64,000 nucleotides of DNA from Promethearchaeota archaeon (GCA_019058245.1 JAHPZJ010000013.1:133166-197165), one strand, 5' to 3'. Positions 1 to 9,915 are shown, numbered from the stretch's first letter. Numbers and translations are program-made. Notes: generated by a model not told the origin, from the sequence alone.

Positions 1-1
1 T

Positions 2-1183
2 GATAATCAAACTAGAATCATAAGTACACTTAGAGATATATCAAAAGAATTAAAAAAGGAACAGAAGTTAAAGGAATCCGATGTAAGATACAGAGAAATT
101 ATTGAGAATATTAAAGATGGTTACTTTGAAATAGATCTAAATGGAAATTATACTTACGTTAACAATTATATTTGTAAATACTTAAACGTCTCTAAAGATG
201 AAATAATAGGGAAAAATTATACTTTATTCTTAGAAAAAAGTTCACAAGAGGAAGTATTTAAAGCATTTAATGAAGTTTACACAAAAAATCTTCAAAAAGG
301 TTCTTTTCAGAGTAAAATAATAAGAGGAGACGGAGAAAAACGTATCTTCGAAGGATATTTTTACTTAAGATATAACAATGATGGAAAAATAAATGGTTTT
401 TACGGCTTTACTCGAGATATTACTGAGAGAAAAGAAGCAGAACAGAAATTAAAGGAATCTGAAAAAAGATTTCGAGAAGCTTATAATCGAGCTGAATTAT
501 ATAAAGATCTCTTTTACCATGATATAAATAATCTTCTTTCTAATATAAGTATCTCCGTTGACCTTAGTGAAAAACATCTGAAGGATTCATCTGAAGAAGA
601 AAATATTAAGGTTTTTTATAATGTCATTAGAGATCAATTTGCGAGAGGAAAAAGATTAATATCTAATGTTAAAAATCTATCTGAATTAGCAGATTCCAAG
701 ATTTCTTTAAAATCAATAAATGCATTCGAAGTATTACAGGATGCTATACAATATATTCATAATAGTGTCCATACTAAAAAAGTTAATATTTTCGTTGATT
801 CTTTCGATAAAGAAATATATATTCGTGCAAATGAACTATTATCAGATGTTTTTGAGAATATATTAGTGAATGCTGTTAAATACAATGAAAATCAAACAAT
901 AGAAATTTTTGTAAAGATCTCCAGAGATAATAAATTAAACAAGAACTTTTTAAAGTTTGAGTTTATGGATAATGGAATTGGTATAACAGATCAAAAAAAA
1001 GAAATAATATTTATACAGGGATATAATAAAGATAAGGGTTCTAAGGGTATGGGAATTGGATTGACACTGGTTAAAAAGATACTAGATAATTATAGTGGCG
1101 AAATCTGGGTTGAAGATAAGGTAAAAGGAGATTATGCGAAGGGAAGCAATTTTATTATTCTAATTCCAGAAATCATAAATTAA
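2..1183 (+). CDS. PAS-domain sensor histidine kinase (5' partial)
   Basis: The reading frame is open from the first bases of the window, so the N-terminus lies outside. A PAS domain (about residues 25-145) closes with the PAC-type motif GFTRDITERKEAEQ, which is followed by a helical linker. A degenerate H-box, FYHDINNLL, carries the candidate phospho-accepting His. The HATPase_c domain shows an N-box (ENILVNAVKYN), a G1 box (DNGIGI) and a G2 box (GMGIGLTLVKKI). This is the usual archaeal PAS/HisKA-like/HATPase layout for a cytosolic two-component sensor; the ligand is unknown. No receiver or response-regulator gene is adjacent, so its partner is not visible here. The next gene starts about 190 bp downstream after an AT-rich spacer. 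Confidence 0.88.
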   Translation, partial: DNQTRIISTLRDISKELKKEQKLKESDVRYREIIENIKDGYFEIDLNGNYTYVNNYICKYLNVSKDEIIGKNYTLFLEKSSQEEVFKAFNEVYTKNLQKGSFQSKIIRGDGEKRIFEGYFYLRYNNDGKINGFYGFTRDITERKEAEQKLKESEKRFREAYNRAELYKDLFYHDINNLLSNISISVDLSEKHLKDSSEEENIKVFYNVIRDQFARGKRLISNVKNLSELADSKISLKSINAFEVLQDAIQYIHNSVHTKKVNIFVDSFDKEIYIRANELLSDVFENILVNAVKYNENQTIEIFVKISRDNKLNKNFLKFEFMDNGIGITDQKKEIIFIQGYNKDKGSKGMGIGLTLVKKILDNYSGEIWVEDKVKGDYAKGSNFIILIPEIIN

Positions 1184-1369
1184 ATTATCTAATTTTTCAT
1201 TCTCTAATTTCATTAAGTAGAATTAAAACATAAAGATATTATTATCTAATATAAACATTTAAAAGTCTAGGTTTATATTTAATGCTATTGAAAATTCAAT
1301 ATTAAAACACTTTAGATTTATATAAATCAAATATTTTCCCAAACGTATTCAAATAAAAAGAGGAGTTGT

Positions 1370-3055
1370 ATTAGAATTATTAGAAAGAGAACAATCTTAA
1401 TTATAATATTTTCAATAACATCTATTATTGTCCAATTATTCGGAGTGCAATATCTAGGCATTAAATTTACATCTCATGATCTTGAATTTGAATATGTTTA
1501 TAATTGGGACTTAACGGGAACTGGGGGATGGTATGAAGGGTATGAAGAAGCTTTTAGAGCAAAAGGTCATTATAGTATTGTTTTTAACGAAAATTATGCA
1601 AATGTAACAGCTCGAGTTTCATGGAAATTTTCTGAAAACTATTATGGGACCTCACAACGTGGATTAGATACATATATATTTTCATATTCATTAATCGATG
1701 GAGCTTATATATGGGGGACTGATCAAGATGTCCTTAATACTACAAATATGAATGTCTGGTTTCATATTCCTGGAGGGATTAAGGCATCTAAATATGATAT
1801 TCTCGATACATCATATAATGTAAAAAGTGGAGAACATCTTATTTGGGTTGGATCACTAATGCCTTTTAATGGAAAGAAACTTCATAGTGAGGGAAATTAT
1901 TTTCGAGATGATATATATGGTGAATTTGATGTTATTTATGAGGTGGGTAATTTCTTTTCAAAGGAGGGTTATTTAATTGGCGAATTATATAAAGAACAAG
2001 ATTCGGGGTATGATAGGGATACAGGACGTTGGTCAACATTTAGATTAGATTCCTATATTTTTATTACATCTTCGAGTTATCTAAGGCCTTTTAATTTTGG
2101 AATCTACTTTTTAGTGTATTGGGCTCCAATATTATTATGCATGATTCTATTTTATGTTCTATATGAAAACCTTCGTTGGAGACCAAGAATAATTCCGAAA
2201 GGATATGAAGAAATAACCGTTGAGAGAAATTTACCTCAATTTGAGAGTTTTGGGATACAATCGGCTTATTCAGAAATGATACCTTCATATTTAGTTAGAG
2301 CAAGATCTCATGAAAAAAAAATTGTGAGTGCTCATAAAAATGGCGTAATAGAAGGAATAGGATTTATTGATTCAAATGGAAAAGTTGGGACATTTTATGG
2401 AAGTCATGTAGGAGATATGGTAAAATATACTAAAGTAAAATATTTATTTACAGAAATAGGAAGAGGATTAAGAGGTTTTAACACAATCGAGAAATATGAT
2501 ATCTTTGAAATTGATAATATTCAAGAATTAGATTTAAGTTTTGATACTGTAAATATAAAGCCTCTTGAGGAAATTCATTTAGAAGCTATTATGAAAATGA
2601 TAGCAAATGAAGATAGTGGTAAAAAAAGGAAGAAATTTGCTAAGTGGGTTATTAAATCCTATGAGGATGATATCGCGGTTAGTTCTACAGTACCAAGGAC
2701 AGAGCCTTGGGTTCAATCAATAATATCGGATTTATTTCGAGGTGATTATCCCAAACCAGAAATTATAGATGATGAAATAATATTGGGTGTAGGCTTCGCA
2801 ACTCCTGGAGAAGAAACAGGATGGTTATACGGTCTTTATGTACATCCTGCTTTTAGAAATCATGGGATAGGGAGAATGCTTGTATCAGCTCGATTATCAT
2901 CTCTTAAGGAAATTGGTTGTAGACGAGTGATTACGGAAATAGCTGAATGGAATAGCCCTGCAAAAAACATATATGATGATTATAATGCACGAATAATAGG
3001 AAAAATTAATCTTTTAGGTAAAAAAATGCCTAAAGTTAAGGTGAGACGCTACTGA
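1370..3055 (+). CDS. Membrane-anchored GNAT N-acetyltransferase
   Basis: The first conventional start is a GTG at 1445, but the same frame is open upstream and encodes a basic stretch followed by a hydrophobic helix (RTILIIIFSITSIIVQLFGV), a clear signal-anchor. No ATG, GTG or TTG occurs there; ATT codons at 1370 and 1376 follow an AGAGGAG Shine-Dalgarno sequence, so I place the start near 1370. After the anchor come about 220 extracytoplasmic residues rich in aromatic and beta-like sequence. A second membrane helix (about FGIYFLVYWAPILLCMILFY) leads to a cytosolic region ending in a GNAT domain. The acetyl-CoA pyrophosphate loop (HPAFRNHGIGRMLV) and the motif EWNSPAKNIYDDY support an acetyltransferase fold. 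The substrate is unknown. It is the first gene of a three-gene overlapping operon. Confidence 0.75.
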   Translation: MRIIRKRTILIIIFSITSIIVQLFGVQYLGIKFTSHDLEFEYVYNWDLTGTGGWYEGYEEAFRAKGHYSIVFNENYANVTARVSWKFSENYYGTSQRGLDTYIFSYSLIDGAYIWGTDQDVLNTTNMNVWFHIPGGIKASKYDILDTSYNVKSGEHLIWVGSLMPFNGKKLHSEGNYFRDDIYGEFDVIYEVGNFFSKEGYLIGELYKEQDSGYDRDTGRWSTFRLDSYIFITSSSYLRPFNFGIYFLVYWAPILLCMILFYVLYENLRWRPRIIPKGYEEITVERNLPQFESFGIQSAYSEMIPSYLVRARSHEKKIVSAHKNGVIEGIGFIDSNGKVGTFYGSHVGDMVKYTKVKYLFTEIGRGLRGFNTIEKYDIFEIDNIQELDLSFDTVNIKPLEEIHLEAIMKMIANEDSGKKRKKFAKWVIKSYEDDIAVSSTVPRTEPWVQSIISDLFRGDYPKPEIIDDEIILGVGFATPGEETGWLYGLYVHPAFRNHGIGRMLVSARLSSLKEIGCRRVITEIAEWNSPAKNIYDDYNARIIGKINLLGKKMPKVKVRRY

Positions 3056-4254
3056 TTGAAAATATAACTTATAATTCGCTTTATCATCAGAGTTTATTAA
3101 ATTCTATTAACTTTAATTTATTTAAGGTTGAACCAGAGGAGATTGATATAAATGAGCAATTTAAATTACCTAAAGAATGGTATAGTACCTATTTGGGAAC
3201 TGCTACAGCGGAATTTCATGGTTTGAATCATAAATCAATACCCGCTATTAGAGATGAAAATAGAAATGCAATAATTCCAGAAAAATTCATTGAAATTGAA
3301 GGAAAAATCTTTTATTTATCAGTAAAAGGATGTGGAGCATATGAAGATATGTTTTTTGGGGGAAAACTTAACCCTAGTAAAATAAAGAACGCATGTCGAG
3401 ACTTAAAATATCTAGACAAAATTGAAAAATTATCCACTGGATTAGGATTTATAATGGGGGAGTCTTGGATGGGTGAAAGTCCATATGGAGCTCAAGGCTT
3501 TATTAATGGATTTGATGAATTGAACTTTTCTAGAATTGCTAAATTGGATTCTATTAATGGTGCTTATATCTGTCCCTCTATAGCTGTTATTAAACTCCCT
3601 AAATATATAGAAGACACCGCGAGAAATTTCTTTTGGTTTCGAACCTATAAAAATCATTTCTATCAAATACTACGTCTGCTTCCTTCAAATATACGATTAT
3701 ATTTTGAATCATCTAACGTAGTTGCTAATCCTGGTTCTATTTTTAAATTATTTGAGATTAATACTGTAGATAAAGCACAAATTTTTGAATTAAATTTTAT
3801 CAAAAGTGGAATTGCTCTTTTAACACTTTATACTCGTTCTGCAATAATTGAAGGAAATCAAGTTAAAGGTATTTATTTTCAAGATGTATGGTTAGATAAA
3901 GATTGTGTAGTAGCTCCAAATGGAACAATTCATTTCGCTGATATTGAAGGATTTATTTGGAAAAAAGTATCTATTGATAAATATAATGAAATTCAGAAAA
4001 AAGAATGGCAGAAATTAATCTATGAGTTCCTATATGCTCTGGTTCAAATTGACTCATATCGTCATTTATTAGAAGAACGTCAAATTTCATGGTCAAAACA
4101 GAGAGAAGAATTAGTATTAATGATTTCTGAAGCGTTAAATAGAGATTTTTTTACTTATGTGGAAAATAAAAAAGGCAATTTAAAAATTATCATAGAGGGA
4201 AAAGATTTGCCCTCAATTGATATACCAATATTAGAGAAGGTGCATCAAGTTTGA
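3052..4254 (+). CDS. Conserved-looking hypothetical protein, possibly kinase-like fold
   Basis: The first conventional start is TTG at 3193, but coding-like sequence (IENITYNSLYHQSLL...) continues in frame back to the stop of the upstream gene. There CTGA at 3052-3055 replaces the common ATGA overlap, with AAGGTGAG about eight bases upstream, so a CTG start is most likely. The protein is about 400 residues, soluble, with no recognised domain. A lysine after strand-like sequence (IFYLSVKGCGAY) and a later acidic motif (TIHFADIEGF) loosely recall the ATP lysine and DFG-like region of kinase folds; this is weak inference. It is co-transcribed with the membrane GNAT protein upstream and the helical protein downstream (TTGA overlap at 4251). 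Confidence 0.6.
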   Translation: MIENITYNSLYHQSLLNSINFNLFKVEPEEIDINEQFKLPKEWYSTYLGTATAEFHGLNHKSIPAIRDENRNAIIPEKFIEIEGKIFYLSVKGCGAYEDMFFGGKLNPSKIKNACRDLKYLDKIEKLSTGLGFIMGESWMGESPYGAQGFINGFDELNFSRIAKLDSINGAYICPSIAVIKLPKYIEDTARNFFWFRTYKNHFYQILRLLPSNIRLYFESSNVVANPGSIFKLFEINTVDKAQIFELNFIKSGIALLTLYTRSAIIEGNQVKGIYFQDVWLDKDCVVAPNGTIHFADIEGFIWKKVSIDKYNEIQKKEWQKLIYEFLYALVQIDSYRHLLEERQISWSKQREELVLMISEALNRDFFTYVENKKGNLKIIIEGKDLPSIDIPILEKVHQV

Positions 4255-5762
4255 GATGTGAAAGAGCTTTAGAGATATTAAATTCTATAAAAAATAAAAA
4301 GGATATAATAACTTCTTATGAAGAAATATCGGAATTAATTGAATTTTATTTAATTTCTGAATTTGAAGCTGTTATCCCAAAGATTTCAAGAAAAAATGAA
4401 TTATTAGATTTGAGAAAAAATTATATAAAGATGTCAAGCGATTTAAGACAAGCATATCAAAACTTAGTAACTCTAGAGGGAGATTATAATCATGTATCAA
4501 CTATGAACCGTTTTTTATCCTATTTAAAAATTGGAAGAGGTGCTCGATTAAAGAAGGATACATCAGATTTAGATCAATTCATAAAAAATAAAGAAAATGA
4601 TCTGAAAAAATTGAAGGACGATTTATTAAAACTCAATATTGAAATTGAGTCTTATGAAAGAGCAGTGAAAGTTAATGGAATTAGAGTCATTCTTACTCCC
4701 GTAGGTGAAACGATGATTGATGAAATAGAATCTCGGAGGAGATTTTATTCTAGAGAACTTAAAGATCTTGTTATTGTTTTAAATAAATTAGATGATACTT
4801 TCAATACTTTAATTAATAATATAGGAAATATAATGAAAAGTAATACTTTTTCAGCAGTATGGGCTTTATATCTTCTTAATACAGATATGCTGAATCTAAT
4901 TACAATTATGAATAAAATTACTTTGAAAGAACCTAATTATAACAATGCTCAAAAAAGAATGATGAAATTATCATTTTATCTCATGAATCATCCAGAAATT
5001 AATATTGGAGATAGTTATATGGACGTTAAAATTATCGAAAATAAATTAAGAGATATGTATCCTGAAAATGAACATAAGAGGGCATTTCATGAAATTCTCA
5101 ATAATGCTAATATATCAACTCATAAAATCAGAACAGCCATCTCGCTATTAGGTAAATTATTTACAGTAAGGGAATTAAAAAGTGAGGTTGGTAGAAAGGA
5201 AATTAATCAATATTACGATAATCTTAGAATTTTTATAGATTTTCAAAGAGATTTGCCAATGATCGGAAAAAAGACAATTCTCTATTCACATTTAAAGCAA
5301 GATATAGATGAAGAAATGACATTTGTATTGTTTCTTTTATCATTTTCTGCTAAATTAGATTCTTATAATTATTTTCATGAGCTTATTGAAGATATTCCCG
5401 AAGGTGCTAGGTTCTTTTCTGCAATTTCTTCATTATTCCCTTGGGATCCTGAAGAAACATGGCAAGTGCTATTAAGGGCACAATCGAATATATTAAAGGC
5501 CCAAAGTGCAAAATTTATCCCAGAATTAATGGAGTATGCCATCTTAATGTGCTTAAATCCCAATGTTTTAATGATTGAAAATAATATCTCTAAGGAACAA
5601 TTGGATAAATGGAAATTCTTAATAATTCCTACTATACATCTTAGTATATATTCTTTCTTTGAAAAGGATTTAGAATCTTACATAAGGAGAAGACCTTTAG
5701 CTTATATAATAGCACCAAGGTATTACCATCATTCAATGCTTCATTATCACGCTATTGGCTAA
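4251..5762 (+). CDS. Hypothetical alpha-helical protein with coiled coil
   Basis: It starts at a TTG that overlaps the stop of the upstream gene (TTGA), with GAAGGTG eight bases before it, which indicates translational coupling. The 503-residue product is almost entirely helical. Residues around 60-145 are charged and heptad-like (DQFIKNKENDLKKLKDDLLK) and predict a coiled coil. No enzyme motif, membrane segment or Cys/His cluster is visible and I do not recognise the family. The operon context suggests it works with the membrane acetyltransferase-like protein and the second unknown. It converges with fwdA, which ends one base away on the other strand. Confidence 0.6.
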   Translation: MRCERALEILNSIKNKKDIITSYEEISELIEFYLISEFEAVIPKISRKNELLDLRKNYIKMSSDLRQAYQNLVTLEGDYNHVSTMNRFLSYLKIGRGARLKKDTSDLDQFIKNKENDLKKLKDDLLKLNIEIESYERAVKVNGIRVILTPVGETMIDEIESRRRFYSRELKDLVIVLNKLDDTFNTLINNIGNIMKSNTFSAVWALYLLNTDMLNLITIMNKITLKEPNYNNAQKRMMKLSFYLMNHPEINIGDSYMDVKIIENKLRDMYPENEHKRAFHEILNNANISTHKIRTAISLLGKLFTVRELKSEVGRKEINQYYDNLRIFIDFQRDLPMIGKKTILYSHLKQDIDEEMTFVLFLLSFSAKLDSYNYFHELIEDIPEGARFFSAISSLFPWDPEETWQVLLRAQSNILKAQSAKFIPELMEYAILMCLNPNVLMIENNISKEQLDKWKFLIIPTIHLSIYSFFEKDLESYIRRRPLAYIIAPRYYHHSMLHYHAIG

Positions 5763-5763
5763 A

Positions 5764-7437
5764 TTAAACTCTCCTTAAGAGATTCGTATCAATTGAATCT
5801 TTAAAAGAATCATAAAAAAGAGAGTAATATTTTTGAAAAAAATCTTTTTTTGTAGTCATTACAAACTTATTTTCTTTTTCTTCTATTTTTCCACTTGACC
5901 AAAAAATAGAACCATTAATATCAAAATCAAATTCATTTTGCCTTTTTACAATTTTACCTGCTTTTATAACATACTCAATATTTGATAAAGCTTTTTTTAT
6001 CTCTTCATAATTTTGAGAGATATCAATATCATCTATATTAATATTTAAGATATTTAAATCAGCATCAGCACCTAAACCAAGATTTCCCTTAATATTTGCT
6101 AACCCTAAGGATTTTGCGGGACTCACTCTTGTTAAACAAACAAATTCTAAAAAGTTTAATTCTTTACTGTTATTAGTTAAAGGATTATTTTTTAAGAAAT
6201 CATTGTTCATATCCTTCATGAAACTCTCACGAGCATTTTTACTTACTAACCATGTTGCTATTTCAGGAATATCTGAAATATTCGCATAATTAGGAAAATT
6301 TAAAGAAAAACTGACCTGAAATTTATTATTAACATTTAAAGCTAAATCAACTGCATTTGCCCATAAATTACATGTATTAGGATTACTTTTTTCTAAATTT
6401 CTAAAGAAAACAAATGAGTCCCCTTCAAATTCTACTGCAGAGCTTATTAATTTATAAGGATTATTATTAATATCTTCTGTCAAAAATGATGAAATTAATC
6501 TTCGATCTGATGTAATAACAGGATTTATTTGGTTAAATCCTATAAAAGAAACATCAATATCAAAATTTTGATTTTCATTCAAAAATTTAATTAATTCTTG
6601 ATTTTTTCCATCATAATTATATGAATTTGCATGAGCTATATGAAAAATTTGATCTCTTTCAAGATTTGAATCTGTAATTTGATTAGCTTTTATATTTAAT
6701 GATTTAATCTTATCTAAAATTTTAAGAAGATTGCTTTTACCAATTTCATTTTCATAACCTTCAATATGAGCATGGATTGAATGCGGTAATCCTAGTTTTT
6801 CTACACATTTTACAATATTTTCATATACATCCAAAGCAGAGAAATTATATAACCTCCCTGTTTGTGATGGGTCTTCTCTTAATTCTTTAAAATTCCAATT
6901 CTCGTTTTCAAATGGATTATAGATTTTAAATCCAAATCCATAAGTCTTTGATAATAAATCAGAAAGAAAAATTGCCATATCATCAATTTTTCCTCGTTGA
7001 TATTCTAATTCTAATGGCCAAAAATTACTAATATTCAAAAGCATAGCTTTATCGAGTATAGGTAAATGTTTAAAATTGAATATCGTTTGTTTTGCTAAAG
7101 AAGGAAAGACATTAGCTTCAAGGATAAAAGTATATCCATTTGAAATATAATTTCTGGCGATACTCTTTAATGATAATCTCTCCCAGATCTCTTTAAATTT
7201 ATTATTATTTGCACCTAATAACCTTGCCCAATTAACTTGCTGAGATGCCACATGCGTATGGATATCAATTGCGGAAGGCACGACTGTTTTTCCTTTTGCA
7301 TTGATCTCCTCGACATCTTTTTCATTGCTAAAATTTTCTACAATTTTCCCAGATTCAATTAAAATATCCTTAATTTCTCCGTTGATTTTGTTGATAGGAT
7401 CGAATATTAAACCATTTTTAATAATTAATCTGCTCAT
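5764..7437 (-). CDS. fwdA: Formylmethanofuran dehydrogenase subunit A (amidohydrolase)
   Basis: This is the FwdA/FmdA subunit, an amidohydrolase that condenses formate with methanofuran (or a tetrahydropterin-like C1 carrier) behind the redox subunits of the complex. The N-terminal small beta domain (LIIKNGLIFDPINK) is followed by the first metal-binding motif AIDIHTHVAS. Further His-rich motifs are SIHAHIEGYEN and FHIAHANSYN, and a C-terminal amidohydrolase strand region carries LGADADLNILN. The length of 557 residues fits the family. It is the last gene of the minus-strand operon with fwdD and fwdB. A fused FwdC is not present at its C-terminus, unlike some relatives. In the Wood-Ljungdahl pathway it would reduce or release CO2 at the first step of the methyl branch. 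Confidence 0.88.
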   Translation of the reverse strand: MSRLIIKNGLIFDPINKINGEIKDILIESGKIVENFSNEKDVEEINAKGKTVVPSAIDIHTHVASQQVNWARLLGANNNKFKEIWERLSLKSIARNYISNGYTFILEANVFPSLAKQTIFNFKHLPILDKAMLLNISNFWPLELEYQRGKIDDMAIFLSDLLSKTYGFGFKIYNPFENENWNFKELREDPSQTGRLYNFSALDVYENIVKCVEKLGLPHSIHAHIEGYENEIGKSNLLKILDKIKSLNIKANQITDSNLERDQIFHIAHANSYNYDGKNQELIKFLNENQNFDIDVSFIGFNQINPVITSDRRLISSFLTEDINNNPYKLISSAVEFEGDSFVFFRNLEKSNPNTCNLWANAVDLALNVNNKFQVSFSLNFPNYANISDIPEIATWLVSKNARESFMKDMNNDFLKNNPLTNNSKELNFLEFVCLTRVSPAKSLGLANIKGNLGLGADADLNILNINIDDIDISQNYEEIKKALSNIEYVIKAGKIVKRQNEFDFDINGSIFWSSGKIEEKENKFVMTTKKDFFQKYYSLFYDSFKDSIDTNLLRRV

Positions 7438-7455
7438 TTTTAAAGTACCTATTAT

Positions 7456-7830
7456 TCATTTCCCTTTAATTGACTTTAATAAATCTAGTAGATCTAAAGT
7501 TGGTTCTTGTGAAATTTCAACATTTACTTTAAGATTTTTAAAAATTAATTCATTATTCTCAATACCAGTAATTTGATTAGCCCAAATTGAAACGGGCATA
7601 ATAATAATACCTAATGGAACAGTATCATTTTGTTGTGCTTTTATAATAACACTTCCAAATTTGCTAGTTATTTTTAAATTCGATTTTGGTGTAATATCTA
7701 GATTTTTATAGTCTTCTGGATTAAGAAATCCAATTGCTAGTTTTTCCTTAATGATATTATCATTAGTCTCAGAATACTCTTTTGCTTGATCATAATCTAC
7801 CATTCTAATTGTATTTACTAATAATTCCAT
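7456..7830 (-). CDS. fwdD: Formylmethanofuran dehydrogenase subunit D
   Basis: A 124-residue protein matching the molybdopterin-dinucleotide-binding beta-barrel that in molybdo/tungsto-enzymes forms the C-terminal domain but in Fwd is a separate subunit. Family-like features are the opening LLVNTIRMVDYDQA, the central NLKITSKFGSVIIKA strand pair and the PLGIIIMPVSIWANQIT segment that contacts the pterin cofactor. It lies between fwdB (4 bp upstream) and fwdA (18 bp downstream) in the same operon. It would complete the active site together with FwdB and has no catalytic role alone. Confidence 0.85.
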   Translation of the reverse strand: MELLVNTIRMVDYDQAKEYSETNDNIIKEKLAIGFLNPEDYKNLDITPKSNLKITSKFGSVIIKAQQNDTVPLGIIIMPVSIWANQITGIENNELIFKNLKVNVEISQEPTLDLLDLLKSIKGK

Positions 7831-7834
7831 AATT

Positions 7835-9139
7835 TCATCCTTGTTTTAGATTTCTAATAATTTTTTTAATTATTTCTTCATCTGAAAGAATATTTTTTGG
7901 AGGATTTATAATTTTTTCAAGATTTAGAGGAATATGGTCTATTCGATAGGCTAATCCATCAGTCTCAATTCCAGTTAAGGTTGAAGGTATTATTACATCT
8001 GCTATATGGAATGTTGCAGTTTTAGTATTATCTATAAGAATCAGAGGTTTCGATATTAATTTTTTACTCAGTTGTTTGGGAAAATGTGAAATTGGATCTG
8101 TACCTACTATTATTGAACAATCAAAATCATCCTTTTCTATTTTTGAAATAATTGTATCTGAGGTTTCTGTTAATTGTTGATTTGTAAATTGTAAACTATG
8201 ATTTATTCCATAGTTCGATAAAGCAACGTGATCAAAACCCCACATATTATAATGCCCTCCTAACATAAATGCAGAAATACGCCCTTTTTCATGTTTAGCA
8301 TTAATTAATTGAATTAATTCAAGCATTTCCTTAATAACACTATTACCGTTTTGAGCATTTAAAATTCCTTGCCCGATAAAGATAATCCCATTCTCTGTAC
8401 CAGTCAAATGAAGCAACAATCTCTTTAGATCGTTTTTATCTATGCCTGCTACACCTTCATCCGGAAAGCTATTAACTCTACAGCATTCATCTTTTAATAC
8501 CCGGATTAAGTCGATATCTTTCGCGGGTTCAATTTGAAGTGCCACATCACGTACTCCCATAACATTAAAAGAGGCAGTTTTAATAGGATCTATTATAATT
8601 AATGTTTTTATCTCTCGTCCTGTCATTCGAAATTTGCCACGAGAAAAAAGCACTTTATTCAATAGACGAGGAATTGATTCAGCCGCATTTGCACCCCATA
8701 AAATTAACAAATCTGATTTATTAATAGCTTCTCCGATTGTTGTTAAAGTAAGACCCGTTTCTTTAGAAGTATTCAAAACCTTTCCTTGGCATATTGTTGA
8801 GTTAGAATCAATAAAACCATTAATAAGACATGCTAATTCCATTCCTTTTAATTGAGCTTCGCAACTTACTGTTGAAAAACCATATAATAGAGGTTTAGTA
8901 GAATTTTTAATAATTTTAAATACTTGTTCAAAAGCTTCTTCTAATGTTGTTTTAATTAATTCTCCATTTTTTTTTATATAGGGATTGAAAATTCTATTTT
9001 TTGCAGATACGCGATCAAATCTTTCTTTTCCTTTCAAACAAGCTCCTATAACTTCATCTATATATAAACCATCAGTACTAATAATGATATCATCACATAA
9101 AAGAGAGCATCCTGAACAAGTAACACGTTTATTTACCAT
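7835..9139 (-). CDS. fwdB: Formylmethanofuran dehydrogenase subunit B (Mo/W catalytic subunit)
   Basis: This is the catalytic CO2/formate dehydrogenase subunit. An N-terminal [4Fe-4S] motif (VTCSGCSLLCDD plus a later GACLKGKERF Cys) is followed by the molybdopterin oxidoreductase fold. The metal-ligand position falls in STICQGKVLN and is a Cys, not selenocysteine. Other family segments are LLILWGANAAESIPRLL and HYNMWGFDHVA. The 434 residues match FwdB. It is encoded directly downstream of the polyferredoxin and upstream of fwdD. Whether the metal is W or Mo cannot be told from sequence. Confidence 0.9.
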   Translation of the reverse strand: MVNKRVTCSGCSLLCDDIIISTDGLYIDEVIGACLKGKERFDRVSAKNRIFNPYIKKNGELIKTTLEEAFEQVFKIIKNSTKPLLYGFSTVSCEAQLKGMELACLINGFIDSNSTICQGKVLNTSKETGLTLTTIGEAINKSDLLILWGANAAESIPRLLNKVLFSRGKFRMTGREIKTLIIIDPIKTASFNVMGVRDVALQIEPAKDIDLIRVLKDECCRVNSFPDEGVAGIDKNDLKRLLLHLTGTENGIIFIGQGILNAQNGNSVIKEMLELIQLINAKHEKGRISAFMLGGHYNMWGFDHVALSNYGINHSLQFTNQQLTETSDTIISKIEKDDFDCSIIVGTDPISHFPKQLSKKLISKPLILIDNTKTATFHIADVIIPSTLTGIETDGLAYRIDHIPLNLEKIINPPKNILSDEEIIKKIIRNLKQG

Positions 9140-9185
9140 TATATATTCCTCTTATTTCATTGAAAATTTTGTTATAATTTTTCAA

Positions 9186-9653
9186 TCAAACATAATCAAT
9201 TTTTATAGCTTCTCGAGGGCAATAGGTTTCGCAAACTCGACATTCTCTTTCTCTTCCTTCTGCTTCTATTCTTCTACAATGCTTTATCGCCAATAGTTCA
9301 CACTTTCCCCCTTTAATTTGAAATAATTGGTGTTTTTCAGGTGGATAATCTGGTGCTTTCCCACTTAAAGTTGGAGGACAATATCTCGCATTAACAGGAC
9401 AAACCGTTACGCAAATACCACACCCATCACACAATTCTTCATCAACATCAATTCGAAGCTCTTTTTCCTTTCCCTCTTCAGCGCCTAATAATTCCTTTAA
9501 TTTATCATATTCTTTTTTATATTTTGGTTCTAAGAGGGGAGTACAATCATCAACTTTTACTTTGCCTTGCAATAAATCCAGCGCAAAGGCCATGCAAGTA
9601 GGCTTTCCACACTTTTTACAATTAGTTTTGGGTAAAAATTTATATAATTCCAT
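9186..9653 (-). CDS. Polyferredoxin-type electron carrier of the Fwd operon
   Basis: A 155-residue Fe-S protein. The N-terminus carries a four-Cys domain (LPKTNCKKCGKPTCMAFA plus a Cys in VDDCTPLLEP), the type seen in acetyl-CoA synthase/corrinoid Fe-S proteins. It is followed by a ferredoxin cluster (CDGCGICVTVCPVNA) and a second C-terminal cluster (CRRIEAEGRERECRVCETYC and CPREAIKID). It is the first gene of the fwd operon (fwdB starts 47 bp downstream) and very likely feeds or accepts electrons for FwdB, the role FwdF/FwdG play in methanogens. It is not a clean FwdG orthologue because of the N-terminal domain. Confidence 0.8.
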   Translation of the reverse strand: MELYKFLPKTNCKKCGKPTCMAFALDLLQGKVKVDDCTPLLEPKYKKEYDKLKELLGAEEGKEKELRIDVDEELCDGCGICVTVCPVNARYCPPTLSGKAPDYPPEKHQLFQIKGGKCELLAIKHCRRIEAEGRERECRVCETYCPREAIKIDYV

Positions 9654-9915
9654 AAAGTTACTTACAGGAATTTAAAAACACCTTGACAATTTAATTTTAT
9701 AACGTTTTCCAGTAAAGAATAATATTTTGAAATTTATTAATTTCTTTAGTTTATTTATTATAAAATCCTCATAATAGGAACTTAATTTATTAACTAAAAA
9801 TCCAGAAACTTTCATAAAATATTAAAGAAAAAGTTAAAGCGACTTCTTTTCTTCCTTAAATTAATTAATAATTCTATAAATAGTATAATCAGAAAAATTT
9901 ATGAGATAAGAAATT
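9654..9915. promoter_or_regulatory. Divergent promoter region between fwd operon and mrp
   Basis: About 260 bp of AT-rich sequence separates the divergent starts of the Fe-S/fwd operon (minus) and the Mrp ATPase (plus). Several TATA-like runs occur but no distinctive operator or repeat was seen. Divergence suggests both directions are transcribed from here. Confidence 0.4.
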
